Shown here: positions 43,583 through 51,902 of the stretch, piece by piece
How positions within the stretch are numbered: position 1 is the stretch's first letter
Layout of the letters: every line of letters starts with the position of its first letter
Assembly (NCBI GenBank): GCA_016793465.1
Contig: JAEUJW010000067.1
Coordinates: 124,001-188,000 of the forward strand
DNA: 64,000 bases
Origin: Myxococcales bacterium
Lineage (GTDB): Bacteria; Myxococcota; Polyangia; Nannocystales; Nannocystaceae
Direction of reading: 5' to 3'
The notes under the pieces: generated by a model
Database searches by the model: none
Told to the model about the DNA's origin: nothing
The model's input: only the letters and a program-made list of their open reading frames with translations
Program-made: the position numbers and the translations under genes

Positions 43583-45262
43583 TCAACGATTTGCGGTGAG
43601 TCGGGCGCGGGCGCGGGCGAGCAGGCCGGCGTTGGTGCCGCCCTCGCCGGACTCGACCTGGGCCTCGACGACGAGGCGGGCGGTGGCGAACACGTCGCGG
43701 CCGGCCGACAGCCCGGCGTCGAGGAGGTCGCAGATCTGCCGCACGAGCTCGCGCGGGCTCCACTCGCGCTCGCCGGTGAGGGCGCCGAGCAGCAGCGCCG
43801 CGGCCGACCACTGGTCGGCGAGGCCGGGGAAGCTGACGAGGTCGGTGAGGGCGGCGGCCACGGCCTCTGGCTCGGCGGGGCGCGGGGCGCGGAGCTTGCG
43901 GGCGACGAGGTTGGCGAGCTTCAGGACGACCGCGGGCGCGACGCCGCGGTCGCTGGCGGTGCGCAGCAGATCGAGGGCCGGGTCGAGCTCGAGGGTCGCG
44001 CGGTCGACGTCGCCGCGGGGGGCGTGCAGGGCGCAGGCGACGTCGACGAGCGTGGGCAGCGGGATCTCGCGGGTGTGGGTGTCGGCGAGCGAGGCGTCGT
44101 CGAGCTCGTCGCGGGCGTGGCGGAGCACGGCTGGCGGGAGCACGAGGCCGAGGACCTCGAGGGCGGCGTCGCGGGCGTGGTTGCCCGGCACGAGGGCGGC
44201 GCCGGCGCGGCGCAGTGGTTCGGGGTCGGCGAGCACGGCGGCGACGGCGACGCGCAGCGACTCGACGTCGTGGAGGTCGGCGACGCGGGCGGCCCCGGCC
44301 TGCACGAGGTTGGCGACGCGGGCGGCCTGGTCGTCGGCGATCTTGTCCTGCGGCACGAACACTGTGGGCACGCCGGCGAACAGCAGCTCGTGCACGGTGT
44401 TGAAGCCGGCGGCGGTGACGGCCGCGTCGACGCCGGCGAGCTGCTCGGCGAGGCCGGGGCCGGTCCACCAGGTGATCCGCGGGCCGCGGCGCGCGGGGCC
44501 GCGATACAGCGGCCCGGCGGCGAACACCAGGTGGACGCCCGGGTCGTCGCCGAGCAGCTCGGCGACGCGGTCGAACAGCGGCGCGGCCGTGGTGTCGCCG
44601 CCGCCGCCGGCCGAGACGAGCACGCAGCGGATATCTTGATGCTGCGTGTCGTCGACGCCGAGGGCGGCGCGGGCGGCCTGTCGCGGCAGGCGCTCCCAGC
44701 GCTCGCGGGCCATCACCGGGCCGGTGCAGGCCAGGCGGCGGGGGTCGAGGCCGAGGCGCTCGGCGAGGCCGCGGTGCTCGCTGGCGGGCTCGGGCACGAC
44801 GACGCGGTCGTAGAGCGCGACCATGGCGCGGAAGGCGGGCTGGCTGGCGAGCTCGTGCTTGACCGGGCGCAGCACCAGGGCCTTGTGGCGGCACAGGTCG
44901 AGCGCGCCGATCAGCTCGTGGAACGAGCCATTCGGAAAGGTGTCGACGAGCAGCAGGTCGGGGCGCAGCAGCGCGAGCGAGTGCCAGATCCACTGCTTGG
45001 CCAGCGCGACGTAGCTGAGCTTGCCGACGCCCGCGGCCTCGACCACCGACTTGCTGGGCAGCTTGAAGGCGGCGAAGCCCTCGTGCCACAGCCAGGTGTC
45101 GGCCTCGGAGGTGGTCAGGAACCAGTGCTGGGTGTGCACGCCGGCGAACGCGGCGTAGCGGCGCAGCCAGCGGTGGATCGCGACCTGGCGGGCGACGTGG
45201 CCGAGGCCGCTGCCGTTGACGGCGTAGCTGACGATGCTGAGCTGGCGCGGGAGGTCGCTCAT
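43583..45262 (-). CDS. MurG/UGT-like glycosyltransferase with C-terminal helical extension
   Basis: A 559-residue protein. The N-terminal 370 residues are a GT-B glycosyltransferase of the GT28 type: VNGSGLGHVARQ (16-27) as the acceptor-side Gly loop, CVLVSAGGGGDT in the linker, and AGFNTVHELLFAGVPTVFVPQ as the nucleotide-sugar site. The C-terminal 180 residues are helical and not part of the fold. ATG 45262 is chosen; a GTG codon just before it is possible. The 16 bases between it and the upstream gene are almost purely A/T, very unusual here. In the operon it would add a sugar to a product or carrier also acted on by the radical SAM enzymes; that is inference. Confidence 0.8.
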   Translation of the reverse strand: MSDLPRQLSIVSYAVNGSGLGHVARQVAIHRWLRRYAAFAGVHTQHWFLTTSEADTWLWHEGFAAFKLPSKSVVEAAGVGKLSYVALAKQWIWHSLALLRPDLLLVDTFPNGSFHELIGALDLCRHKALVLRPVKHELASQPAFRAMVALYDRVVVPEPASEHRGLAERLGLDPRRLACTGPVMARERWERLPRQAARAALGVDDTQHQDIRCVLVSAGGGGDTTAAPLFDRVAELLGDDPGVHLVFAAGPLYRGPARRGPRITWWTGPGLAEQLAGVDAAVTAAGFNTVHELLFAGVPTVFVPQDKIADDQAARVANLVQAGAARVADLHDVESLRVAVAAVLADPEPLRRAGAALVPGNHARDAALEVLGLVLPPAVLRHARDELDDASLADTHTREIPLPTLVDVACALHAPRGDVDRATLELDPALDLLRTASDRGVAPAVVLKLANLVARKLRAPRPAEPEAVAAALTDLVSFPGLADQWSAAALLLGALTGEREWSPRELVRQICDLLDAGLSAGRDVFATARLVVEAQVESGEGGTNAGLLARARARLTANR

Positions 45263-45278
45263 CACTTTTTTAAAATTT

Positions 45279-46565
45279 TCAGCTGCCGTCGTGGATCAGC
45301 AGGGCGTCGTCGTCGCGCGACGGCGGGGCGGCGACGGCGGCGACGGCGTGCGCGTGGGGGTCGTGGTAGGCGCCGTACTGCGTGTGGTGCTGGTGGACCG
45401 CGGGGATGAAGCTGCCGTCGAGGCGGCCGTCGGTCATGATGTCCCACCATAAAAAGTTGTCGATCATGCGGCCGCGGTCGTAGCTGTCGAAGGCGATCAG
45501 CTGGGTGCGGGTGTCGCCGTAGCGCATCTGCCGCTTGCGCACGGCGGGGCCGCGGTCGCGGAAGCGCTTCTCCATCTGCGCGGCGGGGAACGTGCGGCTG
45601 GCGTTCTTCGGGCGCGACAGCTTGGCGATGTCGCGCTCGTTGCGGGCGATGGCGTCGGCGACCTGCTGACGCGGCTCCTGCAGGTAGTTGCGGGCGGTCT
45701 GGACCAGGTACTGGCGCTTGGCGTCGAGGCCGGACAGGCGGGTCATGGCCTGGACGACGCCGGGGTCGCCGGGGAACAGGGCGGCGGCCTGCTCGTGGCC
45801 GAGGGGCTCGAGGTGGCCGCGCAGGCGCCCGCGGACCTCGGCGAGCTGGCGCGCGGGCAGGTTGGCGAGCGCCTGCTCGGCGTCCTGGCGGGCGCGCGCG
45901 AGGCCCTCGATGTGGCCCTTGCGGGCCTGCTGGGCGTCGCGCTCGGCCTGCAGGGTGGTGACGGCGGCGCGGGCCTCCTCGACCTTGGCGCGCAGGGCGG
46001 GCCAGTCCTTGACGCCGATGGCGGGGCCGTGGCGCTCGACGAGCTCGTCGGCCTCCTTCCAGTCGCGGTAGTAGGTGAGCTGGTACCACTTCGGGGCGTA
46101 CTGCGGGGTGCCGTAGCCGCTGTGGTGGAGGCGGGCCCAGGTGCGATCATTGAAGACGCCCTGGTAGCCCTCGCTGAGCGGGGCGATCGACTCGTCGCAC
46201 TCGGCGATGCGGACCTCGCAGGCGGCGAGCAGGCCCTCGCGCCCGGCGTACTCGGGGGTGGCCTCGACCTCGGCGATGCGCCGGCGGAGGCGCTCGGCCT
46301 CGCGTTGCATGCCGGTTCTCACGGCGACGCTGCCGATCGAGGCGAGGTGGCAGGCGCGCGCGGCCCGGTCGAGCGCGGCGGGCGCGAGGTCGGGGAGCAC
46401 GACCTGGACGAGGTGCTCCCACGCGGCCTCGATCGCGCCGTCGACCTGGTGGAGGTCGCGCTGGTGCTGGCGGAGCTGCTCCTCGTACCAGCGGCGCTCG
46501 GCGGACAGGGCGTCGTTCTGGCCGAGGGCCTCGCGGACGACGCGTTGGGCCGACCAGGTGCTCAC
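45279..46565 (-). CDS. Coiled-coil protein with aromatic/His-rich C-terminus (radical SAM operon)
   Basis: A 428-residue cytoplasmic protein starting in an ATGA overlap with the small upstream gene. Residues 10-125 and 175-320 are charged helices with coiled-coil character. A central aromatic patch reads RTWARLHHSGYGTPQYAPKWYQLTYYRDW (in two pieces). The C-terminus has DNFLWWDIMTDGRLDGSFIP, then VHQHHTQYGAYHDPHAHA, and ends DDDALLIHDGS. I recognise no family. The conserved-looking aromatic and histidine segments after a coiled coil could bind metal or be the substrate of the operon's enzymes. A TTA codon sits at 45449-45451. Confidence 0.65.
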   Translation of the reverse strand: MSTWSAQRVVREALGQNDALSAERRWYEEQLRQHQRDLHQVDGAIEAAWEHLVQVVLPDLAPAALDRAARACHLASIGSVAVRTGMQREAERLRRRIAEVEATPEYAGREGLLAACEVRIAECDESIAPLSEGYQGVFNDRTWARLHHSGYGTPQYAPKWYQLTYYRDWKEADELVERHGPAIGVKDWPALRAKVEEARAAVTTLQAERDAQQARKGHIEGLARARQDAEQALANLPARQLAEVRGRLRGHLEPLGHEQAAALFPGDPGVVQAMTRLSGLDAKRQYLVQTARNYLQEPRQQVADAIARNERDIAKLSRPKNASRTFPAAQMEKRFRDRGPAVRKRQMRYGDTRTQLIAFDSYDRGRMIDNFLWWDIMTDGRLDGSFIPAVHQHHTQYGAYHDPHAHAVAAVAAPPSRDDDALLIHDGS

Positions 46566-46903
46566 GGGCGGCCTCCGCGGCGGCGCTCGACCTCGTCGAG
46601 GAAGCGCTCGGCGGCCCAGCGCAGGGTCTCGGGGGAGTCGACCTCGCGCTCGTCGATGATGAAGAAGTAGAGCTCGCCGCGCTCCATCAGCACGGCGAGC
46701 GCGAGCATCTCGGCCTCGCCGAGGTCCTGCTGGTCGTCGGCCTCGGAGGTCAGGTACTCGAAGCCGACGCGGGTGACGGGGTCCCAGCCGTCGGCGTGGA
46801 ACTCGACGCCGGCCTCGGCGAACGCCACGTCGCGCCGGGTGGCGTAGCCGCGCGCCGTGAACACCGCCTGCAAGATCTCGCAGCCCTCGGCCTCACGCAC
46901 CAT
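46562..46903 (-). CDS. Small protein at the head of the radical SAM operon
   Basis: A 113-residue protein from ATG 46903; the frame extends further upstream but that part is basic shadow sequence. Core: EGCEILQAVFTARGYATRRDVAF, EFHADGWDPVTRVGFEYLTSE, then LGEAEMLALAVLMERGELYFFIIDER. The alternation of strand and helix with D-G-x-D...F-E-Y resembles a small alpha/beta fold such as a PD-(D/E)XK-like domain without an obvious catalytic lysine. It overlaps the next gene by four bases. The 81 bp upstream may hold the operon promoter. Confidence 0.6.
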   Translation of the reverse strand: MVREAEGCEILQAVFTARGYATRRDVAFAEAGVEFHADGWDPVTRVGFEYLTSEADDQQDLGEAEMLALAVLMERGELYFFIIDEREVDSPETLRWAAERFLDEVERRRGGRP

Positions 46904-46984
46904 GGTCGACAGGGTGCCAGGCGGGCTCCGGGCTGTAAAGCCGCGTCGTTGTACGCGCACGCTCGCGGCTGCGCGGCGCGCTCG

Positions 46985-47878
46985 TCACGGCATGTCGTTG
47001 CCGAGGTCGATGACCGTGATGTCCTCGTCGCCGGGCTGGTGGGTCAGCAGCACCGTGCGCGAGGCGTCGACCGGGTAGGTGCCGACGACCACAGTCTCGG
47101 AGTGGGCGACGATCAGCTCGTCGCGGCCGTCGCCGTCGATGTCGAGGACGGCGACCTCGCGGACGACGGGGCCGCCGGAGCGCGGGGTGATGAGGGTGCG
47201 GACGATCGCGTCGGCGGAGTCGAGGCAGACCACGCCGGCGAAGGCGTGGGGGTTGACGACGTCGGCGTCGCCGAGCACGGCGGGGCGCTCGCAGCCGGGC
47301 AGGGTCGCGGTGAACACGGCGACCAGCCGCGGCCTGGCGCGGTCGATCTCGGCGTGGCGATCGCCGGGCAGCACCTCGCGCAGGTAGGCGCGCAGGCGCT
47401 GCTCCTCGGGCAGGGACTCGGGCAGGTTGGACTTGCCGTCCCACACGCGCAGGTGCACGGGGTGGTCGGGGATGCAGGCGCTGGTCACGAACATCACCGG
47501 GGTGGTGAGCTCGAGCGAGGAGGCCGGCACGGTCAGCGTGTAGCCGGTGCGTCCGGCGCCGATGTGGCTGCGCGGCGCGTAGTCGAAGCGGCGGGTGCGA
47601 TAGAGGCGGTCGCGCTGCACGACGGTGATGCGCTCGGGCGGCGGGTCCGGCACGCCCTCCGGCAGCCCCGGCAGCGCGCCGGAGAGGCTGCCGCCGAGGC
47701 GCTCCATGTGCACGTGGGCGAGGCCGGTGATGTGGCCCCGCAGGCGCTCGGCGAGCGGGACGTCGGGGCAAAACACGGGCTCCTCGCCGGCGCGGAGGGC
47801 CTGCACGGCGTGACCGAGCCCGAACATGAGCGCGAGCGCGAGCACGAACCCCGCGATCATGATGCCGAGGCGGCGCAC
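46985..47878 (-). CDS. Membrane-anchored extracytoplasmic protein with Asp-rich loop
   Basis: A 297-residue protein; the N-terminal hydrophobic stretch (IMIAGFVLALALMFGLGHAV) is an uncleaved anchor or signal. GTG 47878 gives a basic N-terminus; ATG 47860 is the alternative. Near the C-terminus VAVLDIDGDGRDELIVAHSE is a calcium-binding loop of the FG-GAP/VCBS or EF-hand type (DxDGDGxDEL). Four cysteines are scattered. It is 81 bp upstream of the radical SAM operon on the same strand and only 26 bp from a divergent gene. Function unknown. Confidence 0.65.
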   Translation of the reverse strand: MRRLGIMIAGFVLALALMFGLGHAVQALRAGEEPVFCPDVPLAERLRGHITGLAHVHMERLGGSLSGALPGLPEGVPDPPPERITVVQRDRLYRTRRFDYAPRSHIGAGRTGYTLTVPASSLELTTPVMFVTSACIPDHPVHLRVWDGKSNLPESLPEEQRLRAYLREVLPGDRHAEIDRARPRLVAVFTATLPGCERPAVLGDADVVNPHAFAGVVCLDSADAIVRTLITPRSGGPVVREVAVLDIDGDGRDELIVAHSETVVVGTYPVDASRTVLLTHQPGDEDITVIDLGNDMP

Positions 47879-47904
47879 AGGAGCCTCAGGTTATCATCGC
47901 GGCG

Positions 47905-48870
47905 ATGGTCTGGGGCGGCTCTTCGGTCAACAAGATCTCGCACATCGGCGCGCCGGGGGCGATCAGCTCGAAGCGCAGCGCGATCCGCCCGTACCAGCTC
48001 GGCCCCGGCGAGAGCCGCGAGCCGTTCGCGTGCCTGTTCCTGTGCGGCGAGTGCGGCTACATGCACACGCAGGAGGCGCGGGTCTGTCCGGCGTGCGGCC
48101 GTCCGGCGTGGATCGACCTCGGCTACACGGCCTACGCGGAGACGCTGCGGGCCGGCGAGGCCGAGGACCGCCGCCACCCGCCCGAGCACCTGAAGTGGCG
48201 GATCCGCCTGTCGTCGCTGGCCACCGGCGGGGCGATCGGGTTCGGCGGCGCGGCCGGGCTGGTGCTCAGCGGGCTGGCGTCGCTCGGCGCGCCGCTGGTG
48301 CTCGGGCTCGGCGCGGCGGCGGTCGGGCTGACCCACGCGCTCGGGCGCCACCGACTCGGGCGGGAGATCATGCTCGAGCGCATCGAGCGGCCGCGGCGCT
48401 GGCACGTGCCGCTGCCGCCGCCTGACCCGAAGGCCAGGCCGGCGTCGCGGCTGACCGGGCCGCTGCGCCCGAGCGGGCCGCTGCTGCGCGCGCCGTTCAC
48501 CGGCCGCGCGTGCGCGGGCTACGACGTCGGCGTGCTGTTCGACGCGCCCGGCGACGCGTGGCCGCCGGTGTGGGTGCTCCGCGAGATGCACACGTGCGCC
48601 TACGAGGTCGAGGGCCGACCTGTCCCCGCGGACAGCACGACGATCGAACTGACGTTGCCGCCGATCACGGCGCCGAGCCTCGGCGAGGCGCAGCTCGAGC
48701 GGTTCCTGCGCGAGCGCGGGCTGTTCCTCGCGGACGGGCAGTTCGACCTGTTCGAGGCGATCGTCGAGCCCGAGCAGACGTACGAGCTGGTGTGGCCGTC
48801 GGCGCCGACCGACGCGCCGCCGCTGCTGCGCGCGACGACGGCGCGGCGGGCGAAGAACCCGTACCGCTGA
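47905..48870 (+). CDS. Zinc-ribbon membrane protein with GIDE-like domain
   Basis: A 321-residue protein. Zinc ribbon at C47-x2-C50 and C61-x2-C64 (CGECGYMHTQEARVCPACG). Two hydrophobic helices follow (about 103-150: TGGAIGFGGAAGLVLSGLASLG; LVLGLGAAAVGLTHAL). The C-terminal part (LRPSGPLLRAPFTGRACAGYDV... then STTIELTLPP) has the features of the GIDE-type domain seen beside membrane spans in mitochondrial MUL1 relatives and bacterial homologues. A palindrome CTGTCC-CCGC-GGACAG (48620-48635) lies in it. The 26-bp divergent gap implies overlapping promoters with the minus-strand neighbour. Confidence 0.65.
   Translation: MVWGGSSVNKISHIGAPGAISSKRSAIRPYQLGPGESREPFACLFLCGECGYMHTQEARVCPACGRPAWIDLGYTAYAETLRAGEAEDRRHPPEHLKWRIRLSSLATGGAIGFGGAAGLVLSGLASLGAPLVLGLGAAAVGLTHALGRHRLGREIMLERIERPRRWHVPLPPPDPKARPASRLTGPLRPSGPLLRAPFTGRACAGYDVGVLFDAPGDAWPPVWVLREMHTCAYEVEGRPVPADSTTIELTLPPITAPSLGEAQLERFLRERGLFLADGQFDLFEAIVEPEQTYELVWPSAPTDAPPLLRATTARRAKNPYR
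48620..48635. repeat. Palindrome CTGTCC-CCGC-GGACAG
   Basis: A perfect 6+6 bp dyad with four-base spacer in the zinc-ribbon/GIDE-like gene. A further copy with one mismatch (CCTGACC-CCGA-GGACAGG) is at 56049-56066 in the TamB gene, and a core GTCC-CCGA-GGAC at 30805-30816. Confidence 0.7.
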
Positions 48871-49059
48871 TCAGGTGGGGAGGGCGCAGGCGCCGACGTC
48901 GCCGTATTGCGCGGCGGTCGGAGCGTCGGCCGGAGCCGTCGTGTCGGCGAGGCCGGTGGTAGCGAGCGAGGGGGACGGGAAGTCGACGTACGCGGCGAGC
49001 AGGACGAGCGCGTGGAAGGCACACGAGACGCGGGCGACACGCGGACGCGACGATCCCAT
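48871..49059 (-). CDS. Possible small exported peptide
   Basis: A 62-codon frame from ATG 49059: basic start (MGSSRPRVARVS), a hydrophobic stretch (CAFHALVLLAAYVDF) and a Thr/Ala-rich end with a terminal Cys. It starts right after the convergent gene stop and has codon bias like its neighbours. It could be a small secreted protein, or a chance frame; no homologue is recognised. Confidence 0.3.
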   Translation of the reverse strand: MGSSRPRVARVSCAFHALVLLAAYVDFPSPSLATTGLADTTAPADAPTAAQYGDVGACALPT

Positions 49060-49106
49060 TCGAGATATCGTAGCGGAACCGCGGCGGTGGGAGTGGCCCT
49101 TATTCC

Positions 49107-49730
49107 CTATGGGAACAGACGGTCGACCGCGCTTGGACGGTACGGGAGCGCCGCGCGGCCCAGGGAGAGCGCGTGCAGGATGTGTCCGGGCAACAGCACC
49201 GACCATGGGCCGGCCCCGTCCAGACCGAACCCCGCGGCCAGGCGATCGAACAGGTTCTCACGACCGCCGGCCCAGATCACGACAGCGTCCTTACGCTCGA
49301 GGGCCGGCAAGTCGTCCTGATCGACGAGGTGGATGCCGGCCGCCTGATACGCAGAGTCCACGAGCCCCGCGCAGCTGAACTCCCAGCGCGAGATCTGCCC
49401 GGACACCGGATCTCGGTGCCGCCGCGCAGCGGGCAATGCGACGTACGTACAGATGCTCACCCGCGGCAGCAATTCCGCCAGCCACTCCTCGATTCCGTCC
49501 TGCTCGTCACGGGTCAGCTCGAGCGTGCCCGCGACCGCGACCTTGAACCGTCCCGGCGGATCCAGCCGAGGGCGCGAACTCATGTCGAGCACCTCGACCT
49601 CGCGGCCGGACCATAATTCCGTCGAGTCTCTGAGCAGACCGACGTGGGGGATCACCCCGCTCTGCTCATCGCGCTGGCCGACGACGTCGAATCGGCACGC
49701 GCGCATCGTCCCGAGCAGCACCGCCGACAT
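49107..49730 (-). CDS. Papain-fold (NlpC/P60-like) protein of the TIGR04255 operon
   Basis: A 207-residue protein without signal peptide. The segment WEFSCAGLVDSAYQAAGIHLVD has the Cys-x-G-L-V...AY..AGI pattern of NlpC/P60 and YiiX-like papain-fold peptidases, with Cys as candidate nucleophile, and SVLLPGHILHAL carries a candidate catalytic histidine in the usual later position. The N-terminus is about 75 residues without motif. As the last gene of a three- or four-gene operon with a TIGR04255-type protein and a helical protein, it could be the effector. The family call is by eye and tentative. Codon use looks less GC-biased than in the flanking housekeeping genes. Confidence 0.55.
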   Translation of the reverse strand: MSAVLLGTMRACRFDVVGQRDEQSGVIPHVGLLRDSTELWSGREVEVLDMSSRPRLDPPGRFKVAVAGTLELTRDEQDGIEEWLAELLPRVSICTYVALPAARRHRDPVSGQISRWEFSCAGLVDSAYQAAGIHLVDQDDLPALERKDAVVIWAGGRENLFDRLAAGFGLDGAGPWSVLLPGHILHALSLGRAALPYRPSAVDRLFP

Positions 49731-49753
49731 GGGCCGAATCTACCGACGGCGAA

Positions 49754-50701
49754 TCAGCTCGGCAACGCGTTTTTCAACCGCTCCACCGCGGTCAGCAGGC
49801 TCGCCGAAACGGGTAATCCGCGCTCGATACGGGCAGTCCGGGCCTCCTCGAGGATCGTCCGTGTCCTCCGAACCAAACGATCGCGGCCCAGGCCCACGGC
49901 CTGTTCGACCAGCGCCCGCGAATTCGTGGTCTCTGCGAGCACCGCCGCCGTCAACGCCGCCGTGGCCAGCGCCCCATTCTGGCCCGACGTCAGCCAGTCG
50001 AGATCCAGGTACTTGCCGGCCAGCCCCGCGAGCCGCTGGCGCAGCCCGTCCGCGGCCGGTCCTCCCGACATGTCCCGCAGCTCCAGGATGCTGTGGACGC
50101 CGAGCAGCGCCGCTTGTCGCGTCGTGGCTCCGTCCGTCGGCCGCATGAACGCCAGCAGCTCCGGCGCTCGCTCGGGACCGACGAGGCTGGCGAAGCGGCG
50201 CAGCGCGGACCACAGGGGCGGATCGGCGGCCGCGTCGTCCGTGTCGCGTAGCAGCCGTGCGTGGGCGAGCAGCGCGTCGGCCAGGGCGGCTCGCTGCCCG
50301 GCGTTCGTCACGTCCACGCGCTCCGCGAGCGCGAGCAGCTGTCGCCGCTCATCGAGCGGTCGATCCAGCCGCGTCAGCGCCGCGAGGAGGGCATCGATCC
50401 GTGGCGCGTCGCTCGTGTCGTCGCCCGCGTCCGCGGCCAGGAAGGCCCGCATGGCCGCGTCCGGGTCGAACCCGTTGGTCCAGGCCAGCTCGGCCTCGAT
50501 CTCGGAGTCGCTCACCGCGAGCGGCGTCGTGATCGACAGCAGCGCCAGGAACGACGCGACCGACCCCCGTCGCAGCGCCTGATTCGGGCGCGTCGAGTCC
50601 GGCTCCCGCGGCACGAGCTCGTCGAGCGAGCGCGCCGGCTCGACCGGGAGCGCCGGCCCGGACGCGAGCAGCTCGAGCGGGCGGGTATCAGGGGTAGGCA
50701 T
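49754..50701 (-). CDS. Helical protein of the TIGR04255 operon
   Basis: A 315-residue, mostly helical protein with many short Ala/Leu/Arg helices (ALLAALTRLDRPLDERRQLLALAERV; ALADALLAHARLLRDT) and no signal, span or catalytic motif. It could be a HEAT-like scaffold. Its ATG lies 14 bases inside the 3' end of the upstream gene, and the next gene follows 23 bp later, so it is part of one operon. No family recognised. Confidence 0.65.
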   Translation of the reverse strand: MPTPDTRPLELLASGPALPVEPARSLDELVPREPDSTRPNQALRRGSVASFLALLSITTPLAVSDSEIEAELAWTNGFDPDAAMRAFLAADAGDDTSDAPRIDALLAALTRLDRPLDERRQLLALAERVDVTNAGQRAALADALLAHARLLRDTDDAAADPPLWSALRRFASLVGPERAPELLAFMRPTDGATTRQAALLGVHSILELRDMSGGPAADGLRQRLAGLAGKYLDLDWLTSGQNGALATAALTAAVLAETTNSRALVEQAVGLGRDRLVRRTRTILEEARTARIERGLPVSASLLTAVERLKNALPS

Positions 50702-51416
50702 CGAAACGTGCTTTCAGCGCATCGGTGATCGACGCCAGGAACGCCGTCGATGCCTGCTCGTGGAGCGCCGTCAGGCGCGCCGGGATGTCGTTCCACTCGA
50801 GCTCGTCCTCGGCCGCGACCACGTTGAGATCGAGGGCGATCGTCCGGTTTCGTGCGCCGTCGATGTCCGGCGTGGCGAGGTTCAAGATCAGCCATGAGCC
50901 GTCCGGGCAGCGAAACACCTCGCGATGCGAGAACAGCACCGGGTGCCCGAGGCTCGCCACCGGAGTGGGCGCCCGCCGGAACCACCGCGAGAGGTCGGCG
51001 TCGTGATCCGGTAGCTCGATCTGGTTGACCGCTCGGACCGCCAATTGACGGATCTTCCGCGGGTGACGGACACGGCGGTGGTCCAGCAGCGCGTGTTCGA
51101 TGCGCTGCTGAAACACCTCCCAGCCGGGATACGACCCGACCGCGTGGACCCCGAGGACCCCCCGCGCGAACGTCACGACCCGGTCGCCTTGCTGGTTGCG
51201 CAACGCGAGCCGCGAGCCCGCGACCGCGTGCACCCGGGACGCGTGCGGTGCGGCCGGTCCCTCGACGGTCTGCGGCGCGGTCGACGGTGCCACCGGATAA
51301 TCCGCCGCGAACGCGTGTACGAGGTCTTCCACGGTGGTGCTCGTCCACTCGTCCTCGTCGAACGAGACCTCGCAGATGGCCTCGCGAATCGGCGGATGAC
51401 GCAAGGGCGCGGCCAT
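50688..51416 (-). CDS. TIGR04255-family protein
   Basis: A 242-residue protein matching the sporadically distributed TIGR04255 family: LRHPPIREAICEVSFDEDEW at the start, GSRLALRNQQGDRVVTFARGVLGVHAVGSYPGWEVFQQRIEHALL in the middle and RQLAVRAVNQIELPDHDADLSRWF after it. ATG 51416 places the start at the conserved PPIxEAIxEVxF segment; GTG 51482 would add 22 basic residues. Family members occur patchily and often in accessory regions; their biochemical role is not established. It heads the run of three overlapping or close genes here. Confidence 0.7.
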   Translation of the reverse strand: MAAPLRHPPIREAICEVSFDEDEWTSTTVEDLVHAFAADYPVAPSTAPQTVEGPAAPHASRVHAVAGSRLALRNQQGDRVVTFARGVLGVHAVGSYPGWEVFQQRIEHALLDHRRVRHPRKIRQLAVRAVNQIELPDHDADLSRWFRRAPTPVASLGHPVLFSHREVFRCPDGSWLILNLATPDIDGARNRTIALDLNVVAAEDELEWNDIPARLTALHEQASTAFLASITDALKARFDAYP

Positions 51417-51568
51417 GAACGAAAGCAGGGTACCGAGCCGCTTGCGAGCGTTCAAGGTGAGCCCGTGGCGAAACCGTGACACCGCTCACTGAAGGCACGA
51501 CACACCGCCCGCGCTGGTTCGCGATCGTTGTCGGAGGAGCGAAGGTCGCGTCGACGAGCCGTCGGCGA

Positions 51569-51838
51569 TCAGCGGCCGCGGTCGCCGGGCTTCGGCGGGT
51601 ACTCGCCGGCTTGCAGAGCGGCGAGCACCTGCGTGATCGTCTCGTTGCTGTTGAGGCGCTCGAGGACCCACCTCGCTTGATCGATGGTGCCCTCGGGCCA
51701 GGCGCTGCCGACTCCGCGGCCGCCGCGGTGGACCTTCGTAGGAGCGGGCAGCAGGCCCTGACGGCCCCACCGGAGCACTGTTTGACCGGTGACGCCGATC
51801 GCCTGCGCAACCTGAGGGGTTGTGTAGGTCTTCGGCAC
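51569..51838 (-). CDS. MerR/BldC-like helix-turn-helix regulator
   Basis: An 89-residue protein: YTTPQVAQAIGVTGQTVLRWGRQGLLPAPTKVHRGGRGVGSAWP is a MerR-like winged HTH with its wing, followed by one helix (TIDQARWVLERLNSNETITQVLAALQAG). There is no effector domain, as in BldC or excisionase-type proteins. It sits behind a near-consensus sigma-70 promoter (51903-51932) and 152 bp before the TIGR04255 gene on the same strand, so it probably controls that operon and itself. Confidence 0.85.
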   Translation of the reverse strand: MPKTYTTPQVAQAIGVTGQTVLRWGRQGLLPAPTKVHRGGRGVGSAWPEGTIDQARWVLERLNSNETITQVLAALQAGEYPPKPGDRGR

Positions 51839-51902
51839 GGCCGGAGTGTACCGGCAGCGGTCACCGTCGGCGCGAATCGTTTGTTTTGTTCAGTCTGCGT
51901 TC

